Source: Lewinellaceae bacterium (GTDB lineage: Bacteria; Bacteroidota; Bacteroidia; Chitinophagales; Saprospiraceae). From it: a stretch of DNA of 64,000 nucleotides. Positions within the stretch are counted from its first letter, which is position 1. Every line of letters starts with the position of its first letter. The translations under genes were made by a program, and so were the position numbers. Positions 51,715 to 60,131 of the stretch are shown one piece after another. Below the pieces are notes generated by a model. That model was given only the letters and a program-made list of their open reading frames with translations. It had not been told where the DNA came from and ran no database searches. The stretch is from NCBI GenBank assembly GCA_020636225.1, contig JACJYI010000004.1:310001-374000 (forward strand), in the 5' to 3' direction.

Positions 51715-53030
51715 ACCACCGGACCTATCCTATGCATCGCATCATGACCTTCAGATACCTCTCCCTGGCCGTAATCTTCCTTCCCCTTGTTCTGGCAGCC
51801 CAACCGGCACCGGCGCCTCCGCAGAGTGAACCGATCGCCATCATCGGAGCCACGATCCACCTGGGAAACGGGCAGGAGATCGCCAATGGCGTCATCCTCT
51901 TCGAAGGGGGCAAGATCACCCTGGTGGACAGCAAGAACCGGACGACCGAGTGGCAGAAGGACCGATACCGCCAGATCATGGCAGAGGGTCAGCATGTCTA
52001 CCCTGGCCTGATCGCCCTGAATACCACCCTGGGATTGAATGAGATCGAAGCCGTGCCGGCCACCCGGGATGCCAATGAGGTTGGCCCTGACAATTCCAAC
52101 GCCCGCACGATCATCGCCTACGATGCTGACTCACAAGTGATCCCGACGGTCCGGACCAACGGGGTCCTGATGGCCCAGATCGTTCCGGGCAGCGGACGCT
52201 GGCCCGGCTTGAGCAGTGTGGTCCAACTCGATGCGTGGAACTGGGAAGACGCAGCCTATGCAACGGATGAAGGCGTTTTCCTGCGTTGGCCCGGGCCCTA
52301 TGCACGCAGCGGCTGGTGGGCAGAACCAGGTACAACGACACGTAACAAGGAGTACCAGGATCAGATCGATGAGATCGACGTCTTTGTCCGGGAAGCAGCC
52401 GCCTATGCCCGGATGACCACTCTGAAGGAGAAGAACCTCCGCTTTGAAGGATTGAAGCCTGTCTTCTCAGGCCAGCGCAACCTCTACATAGCCGCCCAGG
52501 ATGCACAAGCCATCCAGGATGCCGTGCTGTGGGCCGAATCATACGGGATCAAACCGGTGATCGTTGGTGCCAGGGACAGCTGGATGATCACTGATTTTCT
52601 CAACGACCACCGGGTATCTGTCGTGTTGATGGAGACCCATCGCCTGCCATCCAACCCGGAAGAAGACATCCTCCTGCCGTTCAAGACGCCATCCTTGTTG
52701 GCCGCAGCAGGGGTTCACTTTGCATTGGCGGTCGACGGCTTCTGGCAACAACGCAACCTGGCCTATCAGGCCGGGCAGGCCGCCGGATGGTTGACCAAAG
52801 GAGAGGCCCTGAAAGCGATCACCCTTTCACCGGCACAGATCCTCGGGCTGGATGACCGGATCGGTTCATTGGAAAAAGGGAAGGATGCCACATTGTTCAT
52901 CTGCAAGGGGGATGTCCTGGACATGCGCAGCAGTGAAGTAGAGCAAGCCTTCATCCAGGGGAGGGAGATCAACCTGGACAACAAGCAGAAACAACTCTAT
53001 CGGATGTATCGGGACAAATATGCCCGTTAG
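51711..53030 (+). CDS. Amidohydrolase-like protein lacking the HxH motif
   Basis: 439 residues, exported (signal YLSLAVIFLPLVLAA). It has the family lead IAIIGATIHLGNGQEIANGV and tail LGLDDRIGSLEKGKDATLFI. The site that should read PGLIDxHxH is YPGLIALNTTLGLNE, and no metal-ligand His pair is visible, so it is probably inactive. It resembles the first unit of the preceding protein. The start overlaps the preceding stop (ATGA); ATG 51744 (MTFRYLSLAV) is an alternative start. A non-catalytic partner or regulatory subunit is inferred from coupling. Confidence 0.85.
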   Translation: MNHRTYPMHRIMTFRYLSLAVIFLPLVLAAQPAPAPPQSEPIAIIGATIHLGNGQEIANGVILFEGGKITLVDSKNRTTEWQKDRYRQIMAEGQHVYPGLIALNTTLGLNEIEAVPATRDANEVGPDNSNARTIIAYDADSQVIPTVRTNGVLMAQIVPGSGRWPGLSSVVQLDAWNWEDAAYATDEGVFLRWPGPYARSGWWAEPGTTTRNKEYQDQIDEIDVFVREAAAYARMTTLKEKNLRFEGLKPVFSGQRNLYIAAQDAQAIQDAVLWAESYGIKPVIVGARDSWMITDFLNDHRVSVVLMETHRLPSNPEEDILLPFKTPSLLAAAGVHFALAVDGFWQQRNLAYQAGQAAGWLTKGEALKAITLSPAQILGLDDRIGSLEKGKDATLFICKGDVLDMRSSEVEQAFIQGREINLDNKQKQLYRMYRDKYAR

Positions 53031-53291
53031 CCCGAGTCTTCCTTGAGGAATCGCCAGTCAAACCGTTCCCCTGGAGAAAAAAATTAAGGAGATCTCAGCT
53101 CCGATTACGCATGAGAAATCCGGATGATCTGAATTGACCTGCAACGAGTTGGGGCAACAGGAACTTGAGCTAAGGGAAAAACAGAGGATGACATCTGTAT
53201 CCATTTTCCGTTCACAACAACCGGATTCACTGCGGTTGACCTTGCATCCCGGTGAAATATCCCTGAACTTTAGACACCCAACAAGACCCTG

Positions 53292-53759
53292 ATGAAAGCC
53301 TTGACCCCTCTTTGCTTCCTCACGGTCCTCATGGCCCTGTCTTCCTGTGCCAAAGAGGACCTTGCTACCCCCATCGATTCCCTCATCTTCGGACACTTCT
53401 ACGGTGAATGTACCGGCGAACGTTGTATCGAAACCTACAAGGTGGAAGACGACAAACTCTATGAAGATGTGCTGGATCGATATGCTGGTGGTGATCACCA
53501 GAACTTTGCCTTCCAACCACTGCCTGGCAATCTGTTGATGCAGATCCCTGACCTGGCTTCCCTCCTGCCCGGACAATTGTACCAGACCGACTCAACGATC
53601 GGCATACCGGATGCCGGCGATTGGGGTGGGATCTATGTTCAGGTTCGTCAACAAGGTGTCACCCGGTGGTGGTTGATTGACAAAGCCGAAGGAAACCTTC
53701 CCGACTGGCTCATCCCCTTCAAACAGGAGGTGGAGAATGCCATCGAAAAGCTGCCCTGA
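53292..53759 (+). CDS. Lipoprotein of unknown function
   Basis: 155 residues. Signal with lipobox LSSC (Cys ~19). The mature start has IFGHFYGECTGERCIETYKV, where two Cys may form a disulfide or bind metal; GxCxGExC-IE is a pattern I associate with small Bacteroidota lipoproteins without a known role. The end is acidic and helical (WLIPFKQEVENAIEKLP). It has a strong terminator 25 nt downstream shared with the convergent gene. Confidence 0.75.
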   Translation: MKALTPLCFLTVLMALSSCAKEDLATPIDSLIFGHFYGECTGERCIETYKVEDDKLYEDVLDRYAGGDHQNFAFQPLPGNLLMQIPDLASLLPGQLYQTDSTIGIPDAGDWGGIYVQVRQQGVTRWWLIDKAEGNLPDWLIPFKQEVENAIEKLP

Positions 53760-53783
53760 TATCCAACCTTTCCGCTATCCATG

Positions 53784-53818
53784 AAAGAGGCCTGGTCGTT
53801 GACGACCAGGCCTCTTTT
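53784..53818. terminator. Bidirectional intrinsic terminator
   Basis: AAAGAGGCCTGGTCGT-TG-ACGACCAGGCCTCTTT is a 16-bp perfect stem with T-runs on both strands. It lies between the convergent genes ending at 53759 and 53840. Confidence 0.9.
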
Positions 53819-53839
53819 GGCTCGATGAACGAACTGATC

Positions 53840-54544
53840 TTATTTGCAGTTCTTGCTGGTCAGGTAGACATGCTGTTCGAAGTCGGCCCAGGCTGGCTTC
53901 TCACCGATCTCCTTCAAGGTGCTCGGGCACATCTTGTAGACCATCTTCACGCTTTCCCGATAGTTCTTTTTCTCCAGCTTGTAAGCCGGTTCATCGCCCG
54001 TCTTGATGAAATAGGACTTGTCATCACCGCCAGCCACGGTCATTGGTCCAACACCGATCGACATGGTCTCGCTGGCAAAGGGATCATGGTAGACCTTCAT
54101 GTTGCTGGAGAAGGACGGATTCAGCAATTGCATGAGCATGACCATCTTCTTCTTCTTCAGGATGACCTCCGATTGCTCGAAATAGGCGTATCCATCGGCA
54201 ATATGGGCCTGGTCATAGGAGTCATTGTCCCAGTTGCTGACATCCATGAGAAAGGCATAGTTGCTGACAAATGAGCTGAAACCACTCGGTGGCAGGTACA
54301 TGTGACTGATCTGTTCGGGCTTCAGCTTGTGCTTCTTTTTGGATTCATCGCGGATCGTGATCTCCTCGATCAGGCCTTTCTTGCGGTCAATGTCCTGGAT
54401 CTCACCCACCAGTTCCGTACCATCGGTCAGGGTAATGTAACTCGGCTTGTTGTCCGAAAACCGGTCAAAGGCCACCAGAAAACGCTGGGCGGATACTTGC
54501 ATGGAGATCATGACCATCAGGGAGATGGTGAAGATTGCTTTCAT
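53840..54544 (-). CDS. Secreted protein of unknown function
   Basis: 234 residues. Signal peptide MKAIFTISLMVMISMQVSAQ. The mature part begins with a beta-rich section (YITLTDGTELVGEIQDIDRK, ITIRDESKKKHKLKPEQISH), followed by MLMQLLNPSFSSNMKVYHDP and DDKSYFIKTGDEPAYKLEKK, and ends near MCPSTLKEIGEKPAWADFEQ. I do not recognise a named family. It is Lys- and Met-rich with only two Cys, and probably periplasmic or outer-membrane associated. Monocistronic, closed by the shared terminator. Confidence 0.75.
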   Translation of the reverse strand: MKAIFTISLMVMISMQVSAQRFLVAFDRFSDNKPSYITLTDGTELVGEIQDIDRKKGLIEEITIRDESKKKHKLKPEQISHMYLPPSGFSSFVSNYAFLMDVSNWDNDSYDQAHIADGYAYFEQSEVILKKKKMVMLMQLLNPSFSSNMKVYHDPFASETMSIGVGPMTVAGGDDKSYFIKTGDEPAYKLEKKNYRESVKMVYKMCPSTLKEIGEKPAWADFEQHVYLTSKNCK

Positions 54545-54583
54545 AATCAGGGGTTTTTATGTGGTGAAAAAAATTAAGGTGAA

Positions 54584-55225
54584 TCATTCGGCAGAAAACC
54601 GGATGGAGCTCATCATCGCTTCGACATCGCCAGTGCCCGTCGGACTGCCCGCAGGATAGATGGCCATCAGCTGGAAGATCTCCTGGCCTCGCTGGATCAG
54701 CATATTGCACCAGTAGGTAGGTGTACCATCCTTGAACATCTTCCCATCCTGGCGCATGGCCAGACCCTGGATATCCAGTGGAATGGCCGTGTTGTATGAC
54801 TCGAACTCGGTAATGGCCGGATCATTCGTCATCTGCTCCACCACACTGGCAGCTGTCTGGGCCAGACTGACCGGTACTTTGGGCTTATACTCCATGATGT
54901 TCACGATCACCTGCAAGCCATTCTCAAAGACACCCGAATAGGTTTCCCGGCGTTGAATGAACGCGGCTGCCGATTCGGGTATGGATTCTTTGGTGGTAAT
55001 GAAGGGTAGCGGTGTGGCCACATAGACCGGGTTGGTCCCGTACCCCTTGGATTCCCATCCACTGCGATCGATGGTATCGAGGATCGGTGGAGGGTAGTCA
55101 TGCATGACCATGGAATCCTGTGCAGGCGTCCCTTCCTGATCCTGAGGAGCAGGAGGGGTATCCTGCTGACATCCCATGGACAGTAATAGAAGGAATGACA
55201 GCACCGACAGGAAAAATGTCTTCAT
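54584..55225 (-). CDS. Lipoprotein, paralogue B of a tandem pair
   Basis: 213 residues from ATG 55225. Lipobox LLSMGC (Cys ~19). It shares with the next upstream gene the order PP-x-DT/S-x-DR(S/T)GW, NPVYVA-P, YSG-V/F, VIVNIMEY, a TYWCNMLIQRGQ block and the end GDVEAMMSSI. The two were therefore made by duplication and then diverged. No named family is recognised. The start at MKTFFLSVLSF gives the signal peptide; upstream Met codons do not. The two genes are 43 nt apart on one strand. Confidence 0.78.
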   Translation of the reverse strand: MKTFFLSVLSFLLLLSMGCQQDTPPAPQDQEGTPAQDSMVMHDYPPPILDTIDRSGWESKGYGTNPVYVATPLPFITTKESIPESAAAFIQRRETYSGVFENGLQVIVNIMEYKPKVPVSLAQTAASVVEQMTNDPAITEFESYNTAIPLDIQGLAMRQDGKMFKDGTPTYWCNMLIQRGQEIFQLMAIYPAGSPTGTGDVEAMMSSIRFSAE

Positions 55226-55268
55226 AGGTAAGTTGTTCAACATCATTTTGATCATGCAATCCACCAGA

Positions 55269-55907
55269 TCACCCGCCCAACTGCAGGGAACTCATCATGG
55301 CTTCCACATCCCCCTGACCCAGCCGATATGTCTCCGGATAGATGGTCATGACCTGGTAGACCACCTGTCCTCGGTTGACGAGGGTATTGCACCAGTAATG
55401 GATCAACCCGTCGCGAAACAGCTGACCATCCTGCCGGAGGGCGGAAGCCCCGGAAATCGTCTTGGAGGAACGTGTTGATTCAAAGTTAGACACGGCGACA
55501 TCCGTTCGCATCTGCTCTTCAGCACTGGTCGCTATGGCATCCAGGTCGACCTTCACACCCGGGGTGTACTCGATGATATTCACGATCATTTCCAGGTCAT
55601 CGCCGTGGACGCCGGAATAGGTCTGGTTCAGGACCACAAACTTTTTCGCATTCTCAGGCACCTCGTTGCTGACATTCACCAGCGGCTTGGGAACGGCTAC
55701 ATAGATCGGGTAATTGCCAAACTCCCTGACGGTCCAACCGGTCCGATCCAGGCTATCCTGCACAGGAGGTGGAAAGGTGGCCTGGATGGAAGCAGATTCC
55801 GTACCTGATTGAGTGGTCTCAGAACCGGCCTGGTCCTGCCCACACGCCATCAGACCACTGATCACGAGCAGCAGCAATGCTGGGAAACTACGCCATATGT
55901 CCATCAT
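55269..55907 (-). CDS. Lipoprotein, paralogue A of a tandem pair
   Basis: 212 residues. Lipobox GLMAC (Cys ~22). Matching features with paralogue B: FPPPVQDSLDRTGW, NYPIYVAVPKPL, QTYSGVHGDDLEMIVNIIEY, LIHYWCNTLVNRGQVVYQVM and GDVEAMMSSLQLGG. The mature part looks like a single alpha/beta domain. A near-consensus box (CACTTTTG at 55992-55999) lies about 85 nt upstream. Function unknown; the pair may be a matched set displayed at the membrane. Confidence 0.78.
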   Translation of the reverse strand: MMDIWRSFPALLLLVISGLMACGQDQAGSETTQSGTESASIQATFPPPVQDSLDRTGWTVREFGNYPIYVAVPKPLVNVSNEVPENAKKFVVLNQTYSGVHGDDLEMIVNIIEYTPGVKVDLDAIATSAEEQMRTDVAVSNFESTRSSKTISGASALRQDGQLFRDGLIHYWCNTLVNRGQVVYQVMTIYPETYRLGQGDVEAMMSSLQLGG

Positions 55908-56044
55908 CTTCCGGGGGTTTATCGACCGGCATCATCACAACGGCCGGGGAGGTGTGTCAAAGGGCATCACTCGTCTGTCCGAATGACTTTACAAAAGTGC
56001 AGCATTTGATTGGAGATCGGAAATTTCAGGTATCCTGAAAAGGG

Positions 56045-56061
56045 AAAAAAGGGCTTGGCCC
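56045..56061 (-). terminator. Terminator of tRNA-Arg
   Basis: On the minus strand GGGC-CAA-GCCC followed by TTTTTT, 15 nt after the tRNA 3' end. Confidence 0.65.
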
Positions 56062-56075
56062 CCAGAAAGAAAAAG

Positions 56076-56152
56076 TGGTGACCCCGGCAGGACTCGAACC
56101 TGCAACCTTCAGAACCGGAATCTGACGTTCTATCCAATTGAACTACGGAGCC
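56076..56152 (-). tRNA. tRNA-Arg(CCG)
   Basis: 77 nt including an encoded CCA. The acceptor stem GGCTCCG pairs with CGGGGTC (two G-U pairs). The D loop has TTCAATTGGAT, the anticodon stem TCAGA/TCTGA holds loop TTCCGGT, giving anticodon CCG, and the T arm has GCAGGTTCGAGTCCTGC. A TACTTTTG box lies 11 nt upstream. Confidence 0.96.
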
Positions 56153-56163
56153 GAAATGGAGGT

Positions 56164-56171
56164 CAAAAGTA
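56164..56171 (-). promoter_or_regulatory. TAnnTTTG -7 box of tRNA-Arg
   Basis: TACTTTTG on the minus strand, 11 nt before the tRNA 5' end, the same layout as at tRNA-Ser. Confidence 0.65.
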
Positions 56172-56209
56172 ATAACTTCCCACGATTGGGCGCATATTCT
56201 CTTCTCCGG

Positions 56210-56246
56210 AAAAAAATTCCCCGGTCTGTCCAGAACAGGCCGGGGA
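56210..56246 (-). terminator. Intrinsic terminator of the 78-residue gene
   Basis: On the minus strand CCCCGGCCTGT-TCTGG-ACAGACCGGGG, followed by AATTTTTTT, 25 nt after the stop at 56272. Confidence 0.85.
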
Positions 56247-56271
56247 TCGGTTGGGAACGATAGAATCTTGA

Positions 56272-56508
56272 TCAGGCTTCAACAGCAAGGGCCGCACTGT
56301 AGGCCAGAATATTCTCCAGGGTGCGGTCAGCAGGGCTGAAGGTCACCCCGGGCAATGCCCGCTTGGCGAATCTGAGGGCCTCCAGCTCTTCCCGGAGTAA
56401 TGTGTCGATCGCAAGATCCTGTTGGATTGCCCGGGTCTCTTCGGGATTGGTTTCCCGATACAAAAAGGCAATCAAAGAACATGGTGTCGATGTGTTCGTC
56501 ATAGGCAT
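56272..56508 (-). CDS. Small anti-sigma-like protein, 78 residues
   Basis: It begins with a Leu/Tyr/Arg segment (CSLIAFLYRETNPEETRAIQ), then LREELEALRFAKRALPG and ends FSPADRTLENILAYSAAL. The pattern (short N-terminal helix, acidic middle, SP-x-xI-x-I tail) resembles the anti-sigma-like protein at 37512 and the N-termini of other Bacteroidota anti-sigma factors. No sigma gene is next to it. It has its own strong terminator. An anti-sigma or stress-linked role is an inference; htrA lies just upstream. Confidence 0.65.
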   Translation of the reverse strand: MPMTNTSTPCSLIAFLYRETNPEETRAIQQDLAIDTLLREELEALRFAKRALPGVTFSPADRTLENILAYSAALAVEA

Positions 56509-56614
56509 CTGAAAAGATTGAAGTGACGTAATGGTGAATCCGGATTAATAACCATCTGAAATGCCGGATTATTGTCTCCAACCATCAATTTTAATCTCCC
56601 GGTGGCCCACGGAA

Positions 56615-56646
56615 CAAAAAAATCCCCGTCTGCTGCAGACGGGGAC
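56615..56646 (-). terminator. Intrinsic terminator of htrA
   Basis: On the minus strand TCCCCGTCTGC-AGCAGACGGGGA-type stem followed by a run of seven T, about 50 nt after the htrA stop. Confidence 0.85.
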
Positions 56647-56696
56647 CACAAAACGAAAAACCAACTATAAAACAACCAAACCGTGTTGTATCGTTG

Positions 56697-57845
56697 TCAG
56701 CGCATACGAACGCTCATGCGGCGATAGTTGCCTTCCCGAAGGACATTCATCTGGACAACCTCTCCGGGCTTGACCTGACCGGTATGCTCCAACAGTTCCG
56801 GAGCACTTTTCACCGGATAGCCATTCACCTCCACGATCACATCGAAGGGCTTCAGGCCGGCCATCTCCGCCGCGCCACCTTCTTCCAGCTGTTCAACCAC
56901 CAGTCCCTGTGAAACGGGCAACCCCAACTCCTGGGCCAGACCACCGTCCAGCTCTACCACGCTCAATCCCATCTTGCCACGCTGGTAATACCCGTAACTG
57001 ATGATATCCTCCGCGATCCGACGCACCATATTGCTGGGAATGGCAAAGGAGTAACCCGTGTAGTAGCCGGTACGGGTAGCAATGGCCGTATTGATCCCCA
57101 GCAACTCGCCATCGATATTGACCAGGGCACCGCCACTGTTCCCGGGGTTGACAGCCGCATCTGTCTGGATGAACGCCTCCATGGCATCCGCTGTCTTGAT
57201 GATATTGATATCGCGCCCCCGGGCACTGATGATCCCTGCCGTCACCGTCGAGTTCAGGTCGAAAGGATTGCCCACAGCCATCACCCACTCACCGACCTGG
57301 GCCTTGTCGGAATCCGCCATCTGCAAGGTCGGTAGGCCGCTGGCCTCGATCCGGAGAACGGCCAGGTCGGTTTTCGGATCGGTACCGATCAACTGTGCCG
57401 AAAAGGTGCGATTGTCGTACAGGGTCACCTCGAACTGATCCGCGAACTCGACGACATGGTTATTGGTGACGATATACCCGTCATGGGAAAAGATCACTCC
57501 GGATCCTGAGCCTTCCAGTCGTTGGATCCGCTGGCGCTGTTGGGGAAAACCGAAAAAGAAATCATCTTCCAGGAATCCCCACGGATTGTTCAGTTGTTGC
57601 TGGCGGCGACGCGCCTGGGCCTTCTCGTCGGATTCGAAGGCCCGGATATGAACAACCACGGGCATGGACAAAGCGGCTGCCTGGACAAAATCCTGGGATG
57701 CAGCGTTTCGCCATCCCACGTCGTTCACATACTGAACCGGAGGTTCAGGTGAAATGTTGGCCTGTCGAACAAGGGCCAATGTGATCAATGCACCGGTAGC
57801 ACCCGCAAGGATGTAGGATAGAAAAGGCAGTAGACGAAGCTTCAT
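56697..57845 (-). CDS. DegQ/HtrA-type periplasmic serine protease with PDZ domain
   Basis: 382 residues. An N-terminal membrane/signal segment (FLSYILAGATGALITLALV), then a trypsin-like domain with catalytic His in GYIVTNNHVVEFADQF, Asp in TDPKTDLAVLRIEA and Ser in VNPGNSGGALVNIDGELLG. One PDZ domain follows (~290-382: GLSVVELDGGLAQELGLPVS, GLKPFDVIVEVNGYPVKS). It degrades or refolds damaged envelope proteins. One PDZ domain makes it DegS-like in layout, but the LA loop (RRRQQQLNNPWGFLEDDFFF) is long, as in DegP/DegQ. ATG 57845 is chosen for the signal segment. Divergent from the HD-domain gene. Confidence 0.93.
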   Translation of the reverse strand: MKLRLLPFLSYILAGATGALITLALVRQANISPEPPVQYVNDVGWRNAASQDFVQAAALSMPVVVHIRAFESDEKAQARRRQQQLNNPWGFLEDDFFFGFPQQRQRIQRLEGSGSGVIFSHDGYIVTNNHVVEFADQFEVTLYDNRTFSAQLIGTDPKTDLAVLRIEASGLPTLQMADSDKAQVGEWVMAVGNPFDLNSTVTAGIISARGRDINIIKTADAMEAFIQTDAAVNPGNSGGALVNIDGELLGINTAIATRTGYYTGYSFAIPSNMVRRIAEDIISYGYYQRGKMGLSVVELDGGLAQELGLPVSQGLVVEQLEEGGAAEMAGLKPFDVIVEVNGYPVKSAPELLEHTGQVKPGEVVQMNVLREGNYRRMSVRMR

Positions 57846-57889
57846 AAACAGGGCAATCTGTCCTACAAATAACGAGAATAAAACGCCTG

Positions 57890-58522
57890 ATGAAACATGC
57901 ACTTTCAGCGCCATTTCACTTTAACAGGAAATTAACAGCGTTGACTGCTGCAGAGGCTCTCCATGCTCTATCTCCGGAAAACGACCTGGAAGCCGCCCTG
58001 GTCAACACGCCGGTTTTCCTGCGTGGACTGGCCTGGGGACAACCGCGGCCAGGACATCCCGAAGGGGCAGTGCTCTATCATATCCAGGAGGTTCTGGCCA
58101 ATCTGGATGCCCAGGAGCTTCCTCCGGCGCAGCGGGAGGAGCTGCGACTGGTCGCCCTGACCCATGACACCTTCAAGGTGGAGGAGGACCGCCTCAGCCG
58201 GATGCACCAGCGGATCCATCATGGCCAATTGTCCGCCAGCTTTCTCGCCGACTGGCCGGTTAGTGACCAGGTCCGGCAGATCGTTCGCTGGCATGACGAG
58301 GCCTACTACAGCTGGCGGATGGTGCAGATGGGCATGCCCCACGAAGGCCTTCATCGGATCCAGACACTCTTTCAGCGTCTGTCGCCGTGGTGGTCTGGCT
58401 TCCTGTCCTTCTTCCGTGCAGATACCCTGACCGGCGACAAGGATCCCGCTCCGCTTGCATGGCTGGATGACCTGATGCCCCTGGTGATCGACCGATCACA
58501 GGCGGCTTTGATCCAGGAATAA
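57890..58522 (+). CDS. HD-domain protein (predicted phosphohydrolase)
   Basis: 210 residues. HD-like metal ligands are in order: His in GHPEGAVLYHIQEVLANLD, His-Asp in LRLVALTHDTFKVEE, His in HQRIHHGQLSASFLADWP and Asp/His in IVRWHDEAYYSW. This is the spacing of small HD-superfamily hydrolases that act on nucleotides or phosphates. No other domain is present. The substrate is unknown. The gene is divergent from htrA with only 44 nt between the start codons, so regulatory sites must overlap. Confidence 0.75.
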   Translation: MKHALSAPFHFNRKLTALTAAEALHALSPENDLEAALVNTPVFLRGLAWGQPRPGHPEGAVLYHIQEVLANLDAQELPPAQREELRLVALTHDTFKVEEDRLSRMHQRIHHGQLSASFLADWPVSDQVRQIVRWHDEAYYSWRMVQMGMPHEGLHRIQTLFQRLSPWWSGFLSFFRADTLTGDKDPAPLAWLDDLMPLVIDRSQAALIQE

Positions 58523-58534
58523 TCTTCTCAGGGG

Positions 58535-60121
58535 TTACTCGCCCTGGACATCCACCCGGATGCGCTCATCCCGGTTGGCCAGTTCCCAGCTGGTATAGAA
58601 CACCAGCTTGCCGATCTTGGCCATGGCCTCGAAGTCGATCTTCTCGATGGTATCCGAAGGTCGGTGATAGTCCTCATGACTGCCATTGAAGTAGAAAATG
58701 GCCGGTACGCCGCGCTCGGCAAAATTGTAGTGGTCCGAACGCTGATAGTAGCGGTTGGGATCATCCTTGGCATTGTAGGTATAATCCAGTTCCAGCTTCA
58801 TCGTCCGGGCATTGGCCTCCTCATTGATGCGATGCAGGTCCGTGCTGAGCCGGTCTGATCCGATCACATAGATGTAATCCGGATTGCCTTCGTGTTTCTT
58901 GTCCACCCGTCCCACCATGTCGACATTGACATTGACGACGGTGTTTTCCAGAGGGAATACCGGGTTCTCGGCGTAGTATTCCGAGCCGAGCAACCCTTTC
59001 TCTTCCCCCGTGACCAGCATACACAGGACGCTTCGCCGCGGGCCCACACCTTTCTGCTTGGCCAGGGCAAATGCCTGGGCAATGTCCAGCACGGTACTGG
59101 TCCCGGACCCATTGTCATTGGCGCCGTTGAAGATATCATCTCCGCGCTTGCCCAGGTGATCGAAATGAGCCGTGATCACCACAAGCTCATCCTTCAAGGC
59201 CGGATCGATCCCCTCGATATAGCCCAGCACATTCGATCCGGTGATCCTCTGCCGGTCCATGCGGGCTGTCAGCGTGAACGGAGTGGTCAGGACCACCGAC
59301 TTTGGACGCTTGCCTTTATTGATGCGATCCCGGGCCGCAATGACCTCCTTGACCTGCCCACCCATCAGCTCACGGGCCATGGTGGAGGAAAGGATCACCA
59401 GGGCCGGACCCTCACTCCCTTCCCCGGCAGGTCCGAGGGTAATGCTCGGACCCACATTGAACCGTCGGGTCTGACCGGTCAACTGCTTGAAATCGTTGGC
59501 GATCATCATCACCACGGCAACGCCCTGTTCAGTGGCGGCCTCCATCTTCTTCCGCCAGCTGTTGCCCCATTCACTGGGCTCCTTCGTTCCTGTGATGCAA
59601 TAGGTACCCTTCCCATTCACCGGCTCTCCCTCATAGATCAGTATGGCCTTGCCCCGAACATCCAGATCCTTGTAGTCATTGTGTTTGGGGTCCATGATCC
59701 CATATCCGGCAAAGATGATCTCCGGCAAGGCAAACACTTCCTGCCGGGTGGCATACCGCTTCATGCACAGGAAGTCCCATCCCTGCTTATAGGTCTTCTC
59801 CCCTGCTTGTACGGACACCTCCCCCCAATCGGTGCGGGTGAACTCTACATCCTGATAGTAGGAGCCATCCTGACGGTAGGGGGGAATGCCGAAACTGTTG
59901 AACTGGGAAGCGATGAACTGGGCAGCCTTCTCATTCCCCTCTGTTCCCGTTTCCCGTCCTTCCAATTGATCGCTGGCCAACACGCTGAGATACATCCGCA
60001 GGTCCTGGGGAGTGATCGATCCGGCAAAGTCGTCAACTGTATAGGTGGATGACTGCCCGGAGAGGGCTGTAACAAAGCAAGCCCCGATGAGGAGCAGCAG
60101 GAAACGACAATGTTTCATCAT
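58535..60121 (-). CDS. M28-family zinc peptidase, secreted
   Basis: 528 residues. Signal peptide CRFLLLLIGACFVTALSG. A PA-type insert lies at about 150-290 (IIFAGYGIMDPKHNDYKDLD, AILIYEGEPVNGKG). The M28 catalytic part has VVITAHFDHLG (zinc His), GANDNGSGTSTVLD (bridging Asp), TGEEKGLLGSEYY (catalytic and ligand Glu), VNVDMVGR and RSDHYNFAERGVPAIFYF (last His). It is probably an aminopeptidase or dipeptidase in the periplasm. Start ATG 60121 or 60118 gives the signal; it lies 10 nt after the rpiB stop, so one operon is likely. Confidence 0.92.
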   Translation of the reverse strand: MMKHCRFLLLLIGACFVTALSGQSSTYTVDDFAGSITPQDLRMYLSVLASDQLEGRETGTEGNEKAAQFIASQFNSFGIPPYRQDGSYYQDVEFTRTDWGEVSVQAGEKTYKQGWDFLCMKRYATRQEVFALPEIIFAGYGIMDPKHNDYKDLDVRGKAILIYEGEPVNGKGTYCITGTKEPSEWGNSWRKKMEAATEQGVAVVMMIANDFKQLTGQTRRFNVGPSITLGPAGEGSEGPALVILSSTMARELMGGQVKEVIAARDRINKGKRPKSVVLTTPFTLTARMDRQRITGSNVLGYIEGIDPALKDELVVITAHFDHLGKRGDDIFNGANDNGSGTSTVLDIAQAFALAKQKGVGPRRSVLCMLVTGEEKGLLGSEYYAENPVFPLENTVVNVNVDMVGRVDKKHEGNPDYIYVIGSDRLSTDLHRINEEANARTMKLELDYTYNAKDDPNRYYQRSDHYNFAERGVPAIFYFNGSHEDYHRPSDTIEKIDFEAMAKIGKLVFYTSWELANRDERIRVDVQGE

Positions 60122-60131
60122 GTCCATTCGA

